DNA of 64,000 nt from an uncultured Prevotellaceae bacterium. GTDB lineage: Bacteria; Bacteroidota; Bacteroidia; Bacteroidales; Bacteroidaceae. Position 1 is the stretch's first letter. The number at the start of each line of letters is the position of its first letter. Location of the stretch: the NCBI GenBank assembly GCA_900317305.1, contig ONGG01000005.1, forward strand, positions 32,051 through 96,050, read 5' to 3'. Under the pieces are notes generated by a model. It saw only the letters and a program-made list of their open reading frames with translations, was not told the origin of the DNA and searched no databases. Below, in pieces: positions 7,688 to 16,155 of the stretch. The position numbers and the translations under genes are program-made.

Positions 7688-8908
7688 CTATTTTTCAGGT
7701 ATGAGCGGCTTCTCTGGATTGATGAAAGAGAAGAGAATGGCGCTCACCACCAGCATGGCGGCAATCATGTAGAGCGGCAGGTTGTAGTTGCCCGATGCCT
7801 CGACCAGGAATCCGAAGAGGATGCCACAGAAAAAGCCACCGATATTTCCCGCCGTATTCATGGCACCCGAGATGGCCCCCGCATGCTGCTTGCCCAAGTC
7901 CACACACAGTGCCCACGCACTGGGCAACATGAGGTCGAAGATGCCGAAACAGAGCGACAGGAACACAAACACCGCCATCTTGCCCGGAATGAAAGCCGCC
8001 AGGAACATGCAGACGGCCGACACCGCGAGCGACGACGCACCCAGCGCCTTTCTGCCCACTTTCAGTCCATAGCGCACGGAAAGCCGGTCGGTGAGATAAC
8101 CGCCGGAGATATTGCCCACCATACTCATGACGAAAGGCACCGCCACGGCATAGGTGAGTTCGCTCTTGGCGAAGCCGCGCCCCAGTTCCATGAACGTGGG
8201 AAACCAACTGAAGAAGAACCAGCTGCCAAAGGCATAGAAGAAATACATGGAACAGATGAGCCAGAACTGCGAGGACCGCAGGATGATGCCCCACGGCAGG
8301 GGCTGGCCCTTCGGTTCCTGTCCGGCATTACCCAGACGCTCCGTTGTGGCATCACCCTTGTCGCGATAGTAGAGGAACCACACCAGCGCCCACACCAGGC
8401 CAACCACACCCAGCAAGTAGAATGCCGAGCGCCATCCCATCCATGCCATCACCGGGATGACGACAAAGGGCGTGAGCGCCCCACCCATACGGCTGGCGGC
8501 CCACACATAGCCCTGCGCCTTTCCCACCTCATTCTTCGGGAACCAGCGGCTGATGACGCCTGTGGAGCAAGGCGAGGAGCCCGCCTCGCCAATGCCGAAG
8601 AAGAAGCGCACGGCCAACAAGGAGAGGAGACCGCCCGCCATGCCCGTGAAACAGGTGAAGAGCGACCACCACACCACGATGGCAGTGAGCACCCGGCGCT
8701 GTCCGAACCTGTCGCCGAGCATCCCCATGGGAATCTGCATCAGACCGTAACTGAGGATGAATGCACTCTGCACCCATCCCCACTGTACTGCCGAGAGATT
8801 GAGGTCGGCCATAATCGACGACCCCGCCACACTGATATTGATGCGGTCGAGGAAGGTGACCATGCCGAGGAGCACGAGCAGCAGTAGGATCACCTTGCGG
8901 TTTCTCAT
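7688..8908 (-). CDS. MFS transporter, anion:cation symporter (hexuronate/galactonate-like) family
   Basis: A 406-residue inner-membrane symporter with 12 predicted helices. Seen: the N-terminal FLDRINISVAG and GDRFGQRR (MFS motif A) in the loop after helix 2, FFFGIGEAGSSPCSTGVISRW typical of the ACS subfamily that carries sugar acids such as hexuronates, glucarate and galactonate, and GGYLTDRLSVRYG in the second half. Its ATG overlaps the racemase-like gene by 4 nt (ATGA), so the two are translationally coupled. The unit converges on the BKACE/kinase unit, suggesting one catabolic function served by both. Confidence 0.85.
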   Translation of the reverse strand: MRNRKVILLLLVLLGMVTFLDRINISVAGSSIMADLNLSAVQWGWVQSAFILSYGLMQIPMGMLGDRFGQRRVLTAIVVWWSLFTCFTGMAGGLLSLLAVRFFFGIGEAGSSPCSTGVISRWFPKNEVGKAQGYVWAASRMGGALTPFVVIPVMAWMGWRSAFYLLGVVGLVWALVWFLYYRDKGDATTERLGNAGQEPKGQPLPWGIILRSSQFWLICSMYFFYAFGSWFFFSWFPTFMELGRGFAKSELTYAVAVPFVMSMVGNISGGYLTDRLSVRYGLKVGRKALGASSLAVSAVCMFLAAFIPGKMAVFVFLSLCFGIFDLMLPSAWALCVDLGKQHAGAISGAMNTAGNIGGFFCGILFGFLVEASGNYNLPLYMIAAMLVVSAILFSFINPEKPLIPEK

Positions 8909-9570
8909 GCCTTGTCGATTTGAAGGAATTCCCTTAATCCCTTGACACCCAGGACCGGACTCGAGAGCACGGGGTTACCCGTGATGTCGGCCAACCGCTC
9001 CTCCATTCGAGCCATCGACCCTTGGGCCAGCACAAACAGGTCGACCTTATCGGCTATCCTGGCGGCAGCCTCGGCAATGAGGCGGTCGTGCGTGGCACCA
9101 TCGCCACTTTGTCCGGCCTGGAAAGCGCCCTCGGCCAGTCCGTCGACAAGCGTCACCTGGCGCTGTGCCTCACTGGCGGCCCTCTCGAGCAGGCGTCTGG
9201 TGGGCGCAAGGGTGGTGGGCAGTGTGGAGATGACCCCTATCCTATCGGCCTCGCGAACGGCTTTGGCCGCCATGGGATAATCGATGCGGAAAACAGGGAT
9301 GGGCGCGTAGGTGTTGCCGAAGTCGGCAATGTCGCCCACCGACGAGCAGGTATTGAACACCACGCTGGCTCCCGAGTCGGCGGCAGCCACATAGTAGGAC
9401 AGCAATCTGCGGCGCACGGCCGGTGTGACACCGTCGTTGGCGATGACTTCCTGGATAAGGGAGTCGTCGGCAATATGGTTGAGTTTCACTTCAGGCAGCC
9501 ATTGCCTGAAAATCTGGTTCATGGGCTCTACGAGCGCCATGGCTGTGTGCACGGCTACTACTTTGATCAT
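8905..9570 (-). CDS. Aspartate/glutamate (hydantoin) racemase superfamily protein
   Basis: A 221-residue cytosolic protein of the Asp/Glu racemase fold. The first catalytic cysteine is present (C75 in VVFNTCSSVGD). The second position, usually a cysteine in a GC[TS] motif, reads VLAQGSMARME (about 180-190) and has no cysteine, so classical two-base racemisation is doubtful. A lyase, isomerase or decarboxylase role is possible, as in arylmalonate-decarboxylase-like members with one cysteine. It is coupled to the MFS transporter. The start at 9570 gives a normal family N-terminus (KVVAVHTAM). Confidence 0.8.
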   Translation of the reverse strand: MIKVVAVHTAMALVEPMNQIFRQWLPEVKLNHIADDSLIQEVIANDGVTPAVRRRLLSYYVAAADSGASVVFNTCSSVGDIADFGNTYAPIPVFRIDYPMAAKAVREADRIGVISTLPTTLAPTRRLLERAASEAQRQVTLVDGLAEGAFQAGQSGDGATHDRLIAEAAARIADKVDLFVLAQGSMARMEERLADITGNPVLSSPVLGVKGLREFLQIDKA

Positions 9571-9631
9571 TTTGATTATGTTTTAGTTGTTTTCATAAGG
9601 TTTTTGCAAGGATTGCGAAATAAAAGCATCA

Positions 9632-9663
9632 ATTCAGCGGTATTTGTCACAATACCGCTGAAT
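9632..9663. promoter_or_regulatory. Perfect 12-bp inverted repeat upstream of the racemase-like gene
   Basis: Arms ATTCAGCGGTAT (9632-9643) and ATACCGCTGAAT (9652-9663) separated by 8 nt. It sits 62 nt before the racemase-like start and 85 nt after the UDP-glucose dehydrogenase stop. Only a weak T-rich stretch follows on the minus strand, so it may be an operator for the racemase/MFS unit or a weak terminator for the polysaccharide operon. Confidence 0.6.
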
Positions 9664-9747
9664 ATGCTCTTTACCGCATGATGAGGCAGATCGAGTGAGC
9701 CATAAATACTTTGGCAAGACCGCCGATGGAAGCAGTTTGCTTTAGCG

Positions 9748-11004
9748 TCAAAGCATGTAGCGGCAGTCGATGACGGGTTTGTCGGTTCGTTTGCGCACAT
9801 CACCGAACTCCGGCCATGCCGTGGTGATGACCAGCGCCTGCGACTCACTGAGGATACCGTCGTAGTCGGCCACGTAATCGATGGGCAGCGGATAGTGGTT
9901 TCTGAACTCGTCGATGGCCACTGGATCGTAGCCGCAGATGTTGTTGTAGCCAGCATCGAGGAGCGCCTGGATGATCTTGGCACTGGGTGTGTCGCGCACG
10001 TCATCGCTGCCGGGTTTGAACGAGAGGCCCAGGATGCCGATGCGCTGCTGCTTGTCGGCGCCAATGGCGCGGATAATCTTCTGGGCGATGAACTCCGGCA
10101 TGTGGTCGTTGGTGTCGATGACATGATGCAGGATCTGGGCATCGAAGCCTGCCGACCGCGATACGGCATACAATGCATTGGTGTCCTTGGGCAGGCAGTA
10201 GCCTCCATATCCACAACCCGGATAGACGTATGAGGCCATGGTAGCCCCACCCCACCGCTTGTCCATGTGGAGGATGCGGAAGGCCTCGGCCACATCGATG
10301 CCTCCTATCGTATCGGCCACCATGCTCATCTCGTTGCTGTAACTGATCAGCGTCGCCAGCAAGGTGTTGGAGAGGTATTTGATAAACTCTCCGGTATTGA
10401 GCGAGACGCACAGAACGGGTTCGCTGACGGTGGCGTATACCTCTCGCAGCACCTGGGCAGAGCGGTCGTCGCTCACGCCAAGCACGATGCGGTCGGCATG
10501 GATGAAATCATCCCAGCAATGGCCTTCGCGGAGGAACTCGGGGTTGTTGGCCACGCCTACATCAACGCCCACCTTCAGCCCTTTCTCCTGCAAATATGGG
10601 ATGATCTTCTGCGAGGTGGTCGAGGGAGGAATGGTAGATTTCACCACCAGCACCTGATAGCGGTTGCCGTCGCGGACCTCGAGGGTCTGGTCGATGGCGC
10701 CCAACAGATAGGTGAGGTCGGCCTGCCCGTCCTTGCCATAAGGAGTACCCACACAATAATAGATGCAGTCGCTCTCGGCGACGGCACGCTGCAACTGGTC
10801 GGTGCCGATGGGGAAGAAACGGTTGCCCAGATGCCTCGTCAGCGCCTCGTCGAGGCCTGGTTCGAGAAACGGCAAGCGCCCTTCCTGAATACCGCTGAGG
10901 CGCGAAGGACTGATTTCCACGCCATACACCTTGTGACCATACTCCGCAAATCCGAGCGAAGTGGTCAGTCCGACAAACCCGAGGCCAAAGACAGTGATTA
11001 CCAT
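9748..11004 (-). CDS. UDP-glucose 6-dehydrogenase family protein
   Basis: A 418-residue NAD-dependent dehydrogenase of the UDP-glucose/GDP-mannose dehydrogenase family, probably making UDP-glucuronate. Seen: VITVFGLGFVGLTTSLGFA (Rossmann glycine motif, residues 2-20), YYCVGTPYG, NPEFLREG, FIKYLSNTLLA, and the catalytic cysteine C270 in YPGCGYGGYCLPKDT, followed by the C-terminal GLSFKPGSDDVRDTP domain. It is the last gene of a run of five minus-strand genes and overlaps the upstream decarboxylase-like gene by 7 nt. UDP-glucuronate is that enzyme's usual substrate, so the pair forms a UDP-xylose-type branch. Confidence 0.9.
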   Translation of the reverse strand: MVITVFGLGFVGLTTSLGFAEYGHKVYGVEISPSRLSGIQEGRLPFLEPGLDEALTRHLGNRFFPIGTDQLQRAVAESDCIYYCVGTPYGKDGQADLTYLLGAIDQTLEVRDGNRYQVLVVKSTIPPSTTSQKIIPYLQEKGLKVGVDVGVANNPEFLREGHCWDDFIHADRIVLGVSDDRSAQVLREVYATVSEPVLCVSLNTGEFIKYLSNTLLATLISYSNEMSMVADTIGGIDVAEAFRILHMDKRWGGATMASYVYPGCGYGGYCLPKDTNALYAVSRSAGFDAQILHHVIDTNDHMPEFIAQKIIRAIGADKQQRIGILGLSFKPGSDDVRDTPSAKIIQALLDAGYNNICGYDPVAIDEFRNHYPLPIDYVADYDGILSESQALVITTAWPEFGDVRKRTDKPVIDCRYML

Positions 11005-12089
11005 TTGTATTCTCCCTCCTCGCTCTCTTTCAGATATTGCAGGAAACGTGCCACGCCCTCTTCCACATAGATGGTGGGGTCGTAGCCCAATTCACGCCGT
11101 GCCTTGTCGATGTTCGGACAGCGGCGCTGCGGATTATTGGTCAGATACTCCTTGTCGTCGGAGACAGCATACTTCACCTTGCCCGTATAGCCGAAGATCT
11201 CACGGCCATTCTTGGCATAGATCTCAGCCAGTTGGGCAATGGTGATCTCGGGTTTCTCGATACCGATGTTGTAATAGCCGTATTTTCCGTGCAGCAGGAT
11301 CTTGAGGTAGCCGCAGATGGAGTCGGCGATATAGCAGAAGGTACGGGTGGGCGAACCGTCGGAGAGAATCTCGATATCACGACCCTGCATGATGGCCAGT
11401 GCGAAGTCGGCAGGCACACGCTTGTCGCCGATGCGCATGCCCGGTCCGTAGTTGTTGAACGGGCGTGCCACGCCGATGGGCATGTCATACTTCTGAGCGA
11501 AAAGCATACACATGGTCTCGCCAAACCGCTTCGACTCGTCGTAGCAAGCCCTCGGACCAGTGGCGCATACATTACCGTTGTAATCCTCTGAGGTAGGCAC
11601 ATGGGCGGGATCGGGATCTCCGTAGAGTTCACTCGACGAGAAGAAGAGGAAGCCGCGGATGGCTTTCTGGCTGTAGAAGTCGAGCAGCGAGCGCAGTCCC
11701 CAGATATTGGCGTCGAGGGTCTCGATGGGATATTTGCGGTAGAACATGGGCGAGGCAATCGAAGCCATGTGGATGATGAGGTCGGCCTCAGCTGCCGGCT
11801 CCACGTCGGCGATGTTGTCGCGGATGATATCAAACTTCCTGATGTCGATACGGGGGTTGGCCTCCAATTTCTTCACCCATTCGGGGTAGCCAAGCATGAA
11901 GTTGTCGAGACCGATGATTTTGCGGATGCCCAGTTCCTCTGCCATCTGGTCGAAGAAATGCATGAAATAGTAACCAAGGAATCCAGCGCAGCCCGTGATG
12001 AGGACGGTGGAACCGTCGAACCGTGCACGCTCCTCCTCCGACAGTTTGCCGAGCGTGTAGTTAATGTCGTTGAATAGTATTTTCTCCAT
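10998..12089 (-). CDS. SDR epimerase/dehydratase, UDP-glucuronate decarboxylase-like
   Basis: A 363-residue extended short-chain dehydrogenase. Seen: VLITGCAGFLGYYF (NAD-binding GxxGxxG), ASIASPMFYRKYPIET resembling the ASPxxYxxxPIxT signature of UDP-xylose synthases, SSSELYGD, and the catalytic YxxxK in ACYDESKRFGET. It probably decarboxylates UDP-glucuronate to UDP-xylose or a 4-keto intermediate. The start at 12089 (MEKILFNDINYT) was chosen; an in-frame GTG at 12176 would add 29 residues that do not look like the family. It overlaps the UDP-glucose dehydrogenase gene by 7 nt. Confidence 0.85.
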   Translation of the reverse strand: MEKILFNDINYTLGKLSEEERARFDGSTVLITGCAGFLGYYFMHFFDQMAEELGIRKIIGLDNFMLGYPEWVKKLEANPRIDIRKFDIIRDNIADVEPAAEADLIIHMASIASPMFYRKYPIETLDANIWGLRSLLDFYSQKAIRGFLFFSSSELYGDPDPAHVPTSEDYNGNVCATGPRACYDESKRFGETMCMLFAQKYDMPIGVARPFNNYGPGMRIGDKRVPADFALAIMQGRDIEILSDGSPTRTFCYIADSICGYLKILLHGKYGYYNIGIEKPEITIAQLAEIYAKNGREIFGYTGKVKYAVSDDKEYLTNNPQRRCPNIDKARRELGYDPTIYVEEGVARFLQYLKESEEGEYKW

Positions 12090-12176
12090 TTTTATTGTTG
12101 TTGATTTATTGATGATGTTCGTGATAGGATGATTGGAAAATCGCGGATGGGGTGACCGGGGTTGGACCTCTGTCAC

Positions 12177-12989
12177 TCATCCCTTGTACGACCTGTAAGG
12201 ATGCTCCAGGTCGAGGATATGGAAATTGTGCTGCCGCTGCTGGTCGGTCTTGGGTATGGTCATATAGTCACCATAGATCTGAGTGAGGTAGAGATCATAG
12301 TCCTTGATGCCCATGAAGGTCTTTCCCTCAAACTCGTAGGGAGCGAACACCGCATGGACGGATTTCGGGAAGACGCCATGCAGGCCCTCTGTGTAATCCA
12401 TAGCCAGTTCCGCCTTGTCGTAGTCATAACGGGTGAGCACACGGCGTATGCGCCGCTGCAACGACTCCATGGTGGTCAGGCGGCGTGTGAGCAGCGGTAT
12501 CCACGACGACGGTCCGTGACCGTGGCGGTAGGGATCGCGGTGTATCCAGTAGAGGGCTTGCCGCAGGAAACTGTAGTGGGCGTAATGCACCCACCGGCAG
12601 ATGATATTCTTCGGCACGGCATCCAAGGGAAACACATCCACATAAATGCCACCCAGGTAACTGAGATGGAGTCGTTCGATGAGGGTCGTCGATGCATCCT
12701 GCACCTTGCCGAAAGGTAGGGGGTATGCCTTGTCGTTCTCCGGGCAGACAAACTCATAGGGCTCGGGCAGCCATTCGCGGCAGTGCTTGATGAACCGCTC
12801 ATAGTCGGGACGCGGTATCACCACGTCCATGTCGTCATCCCATGGAATGAAGCCCTTGTGGCGGACGGCACCCAAAAGGCTGCCATTGAAGATGCCATAA
12901 GAGATATTGTGCTCACGGAAGGTGCGGTCCATCACCTCCATGATTTTCAGCATGCGCATTTGCAGCGGACGAATATCGTAAGTGGCCAT
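12177..12989 (-). CDS. LicD-family phosphotransferase (first copy)
   Basis: A 270-residue member of the LicD/fukutin nucleotidyltransferase-fold family, which transfers phosphocholine, or other phospho-alditols in relatives, from CDP-linked donors onto glycans. Seen: GIFNGSLLGAVRHKG (about 32-46) and the metal-binding acidic cluster PWDDDMDV (D51-D55), then GGIYVDVFPLDA, all standard. There is no choline kinase, choline transporter or phosphocholine cytidylyltransferase nearby, so the donor is unknown. It sits 21 nt downstream of the CDP-glucose synthase gene in one operon. Confidence 0.88.
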   Translation of the reverse strand: MATYDIRPLQMRMLKIMEVMDRTFREHNISYGIFNGSLLGAVRHKGFIPWDDDMDVVIPRPDYERFIKHCREWLPEPYEFVCPENDKAYPLPFGKVQDASTTLIERLHLSYLGGIYVDVFPLDAVPKNIICRWVHYAHYSFLRQALYWIHRDPYRHGHGPSSWIPLLTRRLTTMESLQRRIRRVLTRYDYDKAELAMDYTEGLHGVFPKSVHAVFAPYEFEGKTFMGIKDYDLYLTQIYGDYMTIPKTDQQRQHNFHILDLEHPYRSYKG

Positions 12990-13010
12990 GGTCAGAAAAT
13001 GACAGGGTGA

Positions 13011-13787
13011 TTACTTCGGGTCAACGGCCCAAGGCGCACGGCCCTCATCCCACATCTGGTTGAGCAGGTCGCGGTCGCGCACGGTGTCCATGCACTGCCA
13101 GAAGCCCTCGTGGCGGTAAGATTTCAACTGTCCCTCGGCGGCAAGGCGCTCCAACGGCTCACGCTCAAAGGTGGTCAGGTCATTTTCGATGTAGTCGAAC
13201 ACCCGTGGATGCAGCACGAAGAAGCCGCCATTGATCCACCCCTGGTTCACCTGGGGTTTCTCCTTGAAAGAGCGCACGAAGTCCTCGTTGTCGATCTGCA
13301 ACTCACCAAAACGGGCGGTGGGATGCACGGCGGTGACCATGGCCAGCGCCCCCGACTGGTGATAGCAATCCACCAGTTTGGCGATGTTGACATCGGATAC
13401 GGCATCGCCGTAAGTCACCATGAACTCCTCATCGCCAATGATGTCCTTCACCCGGAGGATGCGCCCGCCGGTCATCGAGGAGTCGCCGGTATCGACGAGC
13501 GTCACACGCCAGTCCTGGGTGTGCTCCTGGATGTATTTCACCTTTCCCGTCGACAGGTCGATGGAGAAGTCGTTGTTCTGGGCATAGTATTGCAGGAAAT
13601 AGTTCTTGATGACCTCGCCCTTATACCCCAGGGCGATGACAAAATCATTGTAGCCGAACTTCGAGTAATGGTTCATGATATGCCAAAGGATGGGCTTTCC
13701 GCCAATCTCCACCATGGGCTTGGGTATCAGTTTGGTGTATTCTGACAGCCGGGTGCCAAAGCCTCCGGCCAGGATGACTGTTTTCAT
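13011..13787 (-). CDS. Glucose-1-phosphate cytidylyltransferase (RfbF-like)
   Basis: A 258-residue sugar nucleotidyltransferase, the right length for RfbF, which makes CDP-glucose from CTP and glucose-1-phosphate. Seen: VILAGGFGTRLSEYTKLIPK at the N-terminus, MVEIGGKPILWHIM, TYGDAVSDVNIAKLV (catalytic Asp), and FQ-like C-terminal FWQCMDTVRDRD. The usual next enzyme, CDP-glucose 4,6-dehydratase (RfbG), is not in the window. The product may therefore feed another CDP-sugar route, or the substrate may differ from glucose. It lies 5 nt after the aminotransferase gene. Confidence 0.88.
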   Translation of the reverse strand: MKTVILAGGFGTRLSEYTKLIPKPMVEIGGKPILWHIMNHYSKFGYNDFVIALGYKGEVIKNYFLQYYAQNNDFSIDLSTGKVKYIQEHTQDWRVTLVDTGDSSMTGGRILRVKDIIGDEEFMVTYGDAVSDVNIAKLVDCYHQSGALAMVTAVHPTARFGELQIDNEDFVRSFKEKPQVNQGWINGGFFVLHPRVFDYIENDLTTFEREPLERLAAEGQLKSYRHEGFWQCMDTVRDRDLLNQMWDEGRAPWAVDPK

Positions 13788-13792
13788 ACGCT

Positions 13793-14902
13793 TTATATGT
13801 GATTGATGATGTCGCAGATGAGCCGGATGTCGTCTTCGGTGAGTTCGGGATGCATGGGGATGGAGATAATCTTCCCATACACATCCTCGGTGACGGGCAG
13901 TGCATACCCGCTATGGAAATACGACAGCAGGTGGTTGGGGAAATACTGGATGCCATACTGGATGTCATGCTCCTTGAAGGCCTGTTCCACCAGCGGACGC
14001 TTGCCGTGAAGGATTTCCAGCGGAAAGATGTGGGGCACGATGTCGTGCTCATAATCCATGTGAATGAGACGCACGTCGGGGTTGTCTTTCAACAAGCGGG
14101 TGTACTCCATGGCTATCTCACGGCGCTTGGGAGCAAACTCACGCTCGAAGCGCGAGAGCTGCACCAGACCGATGGCGGCGAAGATGTTGCTCATGTGGTA
14201 GCGATAACCTTGATCGACGACGTCGAAAATCCAACTCCGTTTTCCAGCATAACGCTTCTCGGAGTCTTTTTGCACACCGAGCAGACGGGCATCGCTCACC
14301 TGCTGTCTGACATCGTCATCGGCGGTGAAGATGGCGCCGCCCTCTCCCGAGGTGATGTTCTTGATGCCGTCGAAACTGAAGCACACCACATCGCCGGTGG
14401 AGCCGATCTTGTGGCCGTCGCAGGTGCAGCCGAAGGAGTGCGCCGCATCCTCCACGAGCCGCAGGCCATGCTTTTTCGCAAACTCCTGATACTGGGTGGC
14501 CATGCAGCAGTTGCTGCCGTAATACACGGGCATCATGGCCTTGGTCTTCGGGGTGATACGACGCTCAGCATCAGCCAGGTCGAGTGTCAGGGTATCGGGG
14601 TTGATGTCGCAGCAGACGGGCACGCAACCGGCACCCGTGATGGCCTGCATCGAGGCCACAAACGTGAATGACGGCACAAGCACTTCGTCGCCGGGGTCGG
14701 TCACGGCCTGTATGGCCAGATGGAGCGCCGCCGTACCGCTGTTGACGCAGATGCAGCGCCGGCCGCCTCCGATATAGTCCTCCAACGCACGCTCAAACTG
14801 GCCCACGGTCTCGCCCATGCCCAGATAGCCGATATCTTCGATGATGTGGGCCACAGCATCGGCCTCAGCCTTGCCCACAACGGATTTTGACAAACGTATC
14901 AT
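13793..14902 (-). CDS. DegT/DnrJ/EryC1/StrS sugar aminotransferase
   Basis: A 369-residue PLP-dependent aminotransferase acting on keto-sugar nucleotides. Seen: VNSGTAALHLAIQA near 53-66, VPSFTFVASMQAI, LVEDAAHSFG (PLP-ring Asp, D152), and the Schiff-base lysine K181 in FSFDGIKNITSGEGG. It is the first gene of the minus-strand operon (aminotransferase, rfbF-like, licD, decarboxylase-like, UDP-glucose dehydrogenase). It probably aminates a 4-keto sugar made in this cluster. A minus-strand -7 box at 14987-14994 precedes it; the shared upstream gap also holds the promoter of a divergent licD gene. Confidence 0.9.
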   Translation of the reverse strand: MIRLSKSVVGKAEADAVAHIIEDIGYLGMGETVGQFERALEDYIGGGRRCICVNSGTAALHLAIQAVTDPGDEVLVPSFTFVASMQAITGAGCVPVCCDINPDTLTLDLADAERRITPKTKAMMPVYYGSNCCMATQYQEFAKKHGLRLVEDAAHSFGCTCDGHKIGSTGDVVCFSFDGIKNITSGEGGAIFTADDDVRQQVSDARLLGVQKDSEKRYAGKRSWIFDVVDQGYRYHMSNIFAAIGLVQLSRFEREFAPKRREIAMEYTRLLKDNPDVRLIHMDYEHDIVPHIFPLEILHGKRPLVEQAFKEHDIQYGIQYFPNHLLSYFHSGYALPVTEDVYGKIISIPMHPELTEDDIRLICDIINHI

Positions 14903-14986
14903 TTGCTTTTTTTCTTTAATCGTTCAACAAGACACCGTGCTCTTGTCTCATTCCGCACAGATGCCTGTATCAACTTGTTTTCGGAA

Positions 14987-14994
14987 CAAAGATA
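14987..14994 (-). promoter_or_regulatory. -7 box for the polysaccharide operon
   Basis: TATCTTTG on the minus strand, 85 nt upstream of the aminotransferase ATG. No clear -33 element is visible. Confidence 0.55.
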
Positions 14995-15122
14995 CGAAAT
15001 ATTAATGGATTTTGATGGATGCAGCCGCGTTTTTTCCCGTTTCGGTTTTAATTTTTTGGCGTTGACATGAACATCCTCCAAATGCAGGTAAGGATTGGAC
15101 AAAAAACAGGAAAAAAATGTTT

Positions 15123-15158
15123 TATATTTGTATCTTTGCCCTTCATTTCATACCTTTG
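15123..15158 (+). promoter_or_regulatory. Three -7-like boxes upstream of the second licD gene
   Basis: TATATTTG (15123-15130), TATCTTTG (15131-15138) and TACCTTTG (15151-15158) all match TAnnTTTG. The first two abut. Which is used cannot be decided by eye. Confidence 0.6.
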
Positions 15159-15189
15159 CAACGCCATCAATCATTCATGATGAAATTTT

Positions 15190-16122
15190 ATGACAACCAA
15201 CTATGTGAGCCCTGAGGCTGAGACACGTGACGGATATCTGATATCCGCGGAAATGAAACGAGTGTGGAACATACAACTCGATATGTTCAAACGATTGATA
15301 GATGTGTGCCAGGAGCATGGCCTCCGGATCTGGTGCGACGGCGGCACTATGCTTGGCGCTGTGCGGCACCATGGTTATATCCCCTGGGATGATGACATCG
15401 ATTTGTGTATGCCGCGTCCCGACTACGACAAGCTGCAGGCCATCGCCCCGCAAGTCTTTCAAGAACCCTATTTCTTTCAGACGGCCCAGACCGACCAGCA
15501 TTATCCACGTGGCCACGCCCAGTTGCGACGCAGCGACACCGCCGCCATTCGTCCGAGCGACGCCTGGCGCCCGTTCAACCAAGGTATCTTTATTGATATC
15601 TTCGCCTTCGAAGGACTTGCCGACGACGAGGCAGAGCGCCGGGATATCCTGCGAAGAGCCAACAAGCGCATGAAATACCTGAAGAGCATCGACTATCCCA
15701 TCTTGGAGTCGGGACGTTTCGGGCTGTTATTCCGCAAATACAAATGGCGCTGGAAGGTTCGCCGTGAGGGCTTTTACGAATTGTTTAAACCAGTGGAAGA
15801 CCTTTTTCGCTCGCATTCGTGGGACGACAGCGACTATGTGGCCGAGTTGGGTTTCGAGGGTCTGCGCCTGATTTTCCCCAAGCATCTTTTCGACTCGACG
15901 GTATGGATGGATTTCGAGAGTCTGAAAGTGCCGGTGCCACAGGGATACGACCAGTTCTTGCGCTTACAGTATGGCGATGATTATATGACCCCCGTGATGG
16001 CCAAGACGAACCATGGGCAGCTCATCCTCGACCCCGACCACAGCTATCGGGAACTGTTGCCCGATGTCAGGCGCAACTATCGCAAGTCGATGTTTACCCG
16101 ACTGATGAAGAAGAAGCATTGA
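15190..16122 (+). CDS. LicD-family phosphotransferase (second copy)
   Basis: A 310-residue LicD-family protein, transcribed alone and opposite to the rest of the cluster. Seen: RIWCDGGTMLGAVRHHGYIP and the acidic cluster PWDDDIDL (D67-D71), PRPDYDKL, and GIFIDIFAFEGLADDE. The C-terminal third is basic (KYKWRWKVRREGFYELFK), perhaps contacting a phosphorylated glycan or membrane. It differs markedly from the copy at 12177, so the two probably use different acceptors. ATGs at 15177 and 15180 are out of frame and soon reach a stop, so the start at 15190 is preferred. Confidence 0.87.
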   Translation: MTTNYVSPEAETRDGYLISAEMKRVWNIQLDMFKRLIDVCQEHGLRIWCDGGTMLGAVRHHGYIPWDDDIDLCMPRPDYDKLQAIAPQVFQEPYFFQTAQTDQHYPRGHAQLRRSDTAAIRPSDAWRPFNQGIFIDIFAFEGLADDEAERRDILRRANKRMKYLKSIDYPILESGRFGLLFRKYKWRWKVRREGFYELFKPVEDLFRSHSWDDSDYVAELGFEGLRLIFPKHLFDSTVWMDFESLKVPVPQGYDQFLRLQYGDDYMTPVMAKTNHGQLILDPDHSYRELLPDVRRNYRKSMFTRLMKKKH

Positions 16123-16155
16123 AATGACGGGATGAGGGAAACCGGATGATGGATA

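Noticed and set aside
12090-12176. N-terminal extension of the decarboxylase-like protein from a GTG
   Set aside because: The added 29 residues precede the family start and do not match it; ATG at 12089 fits.
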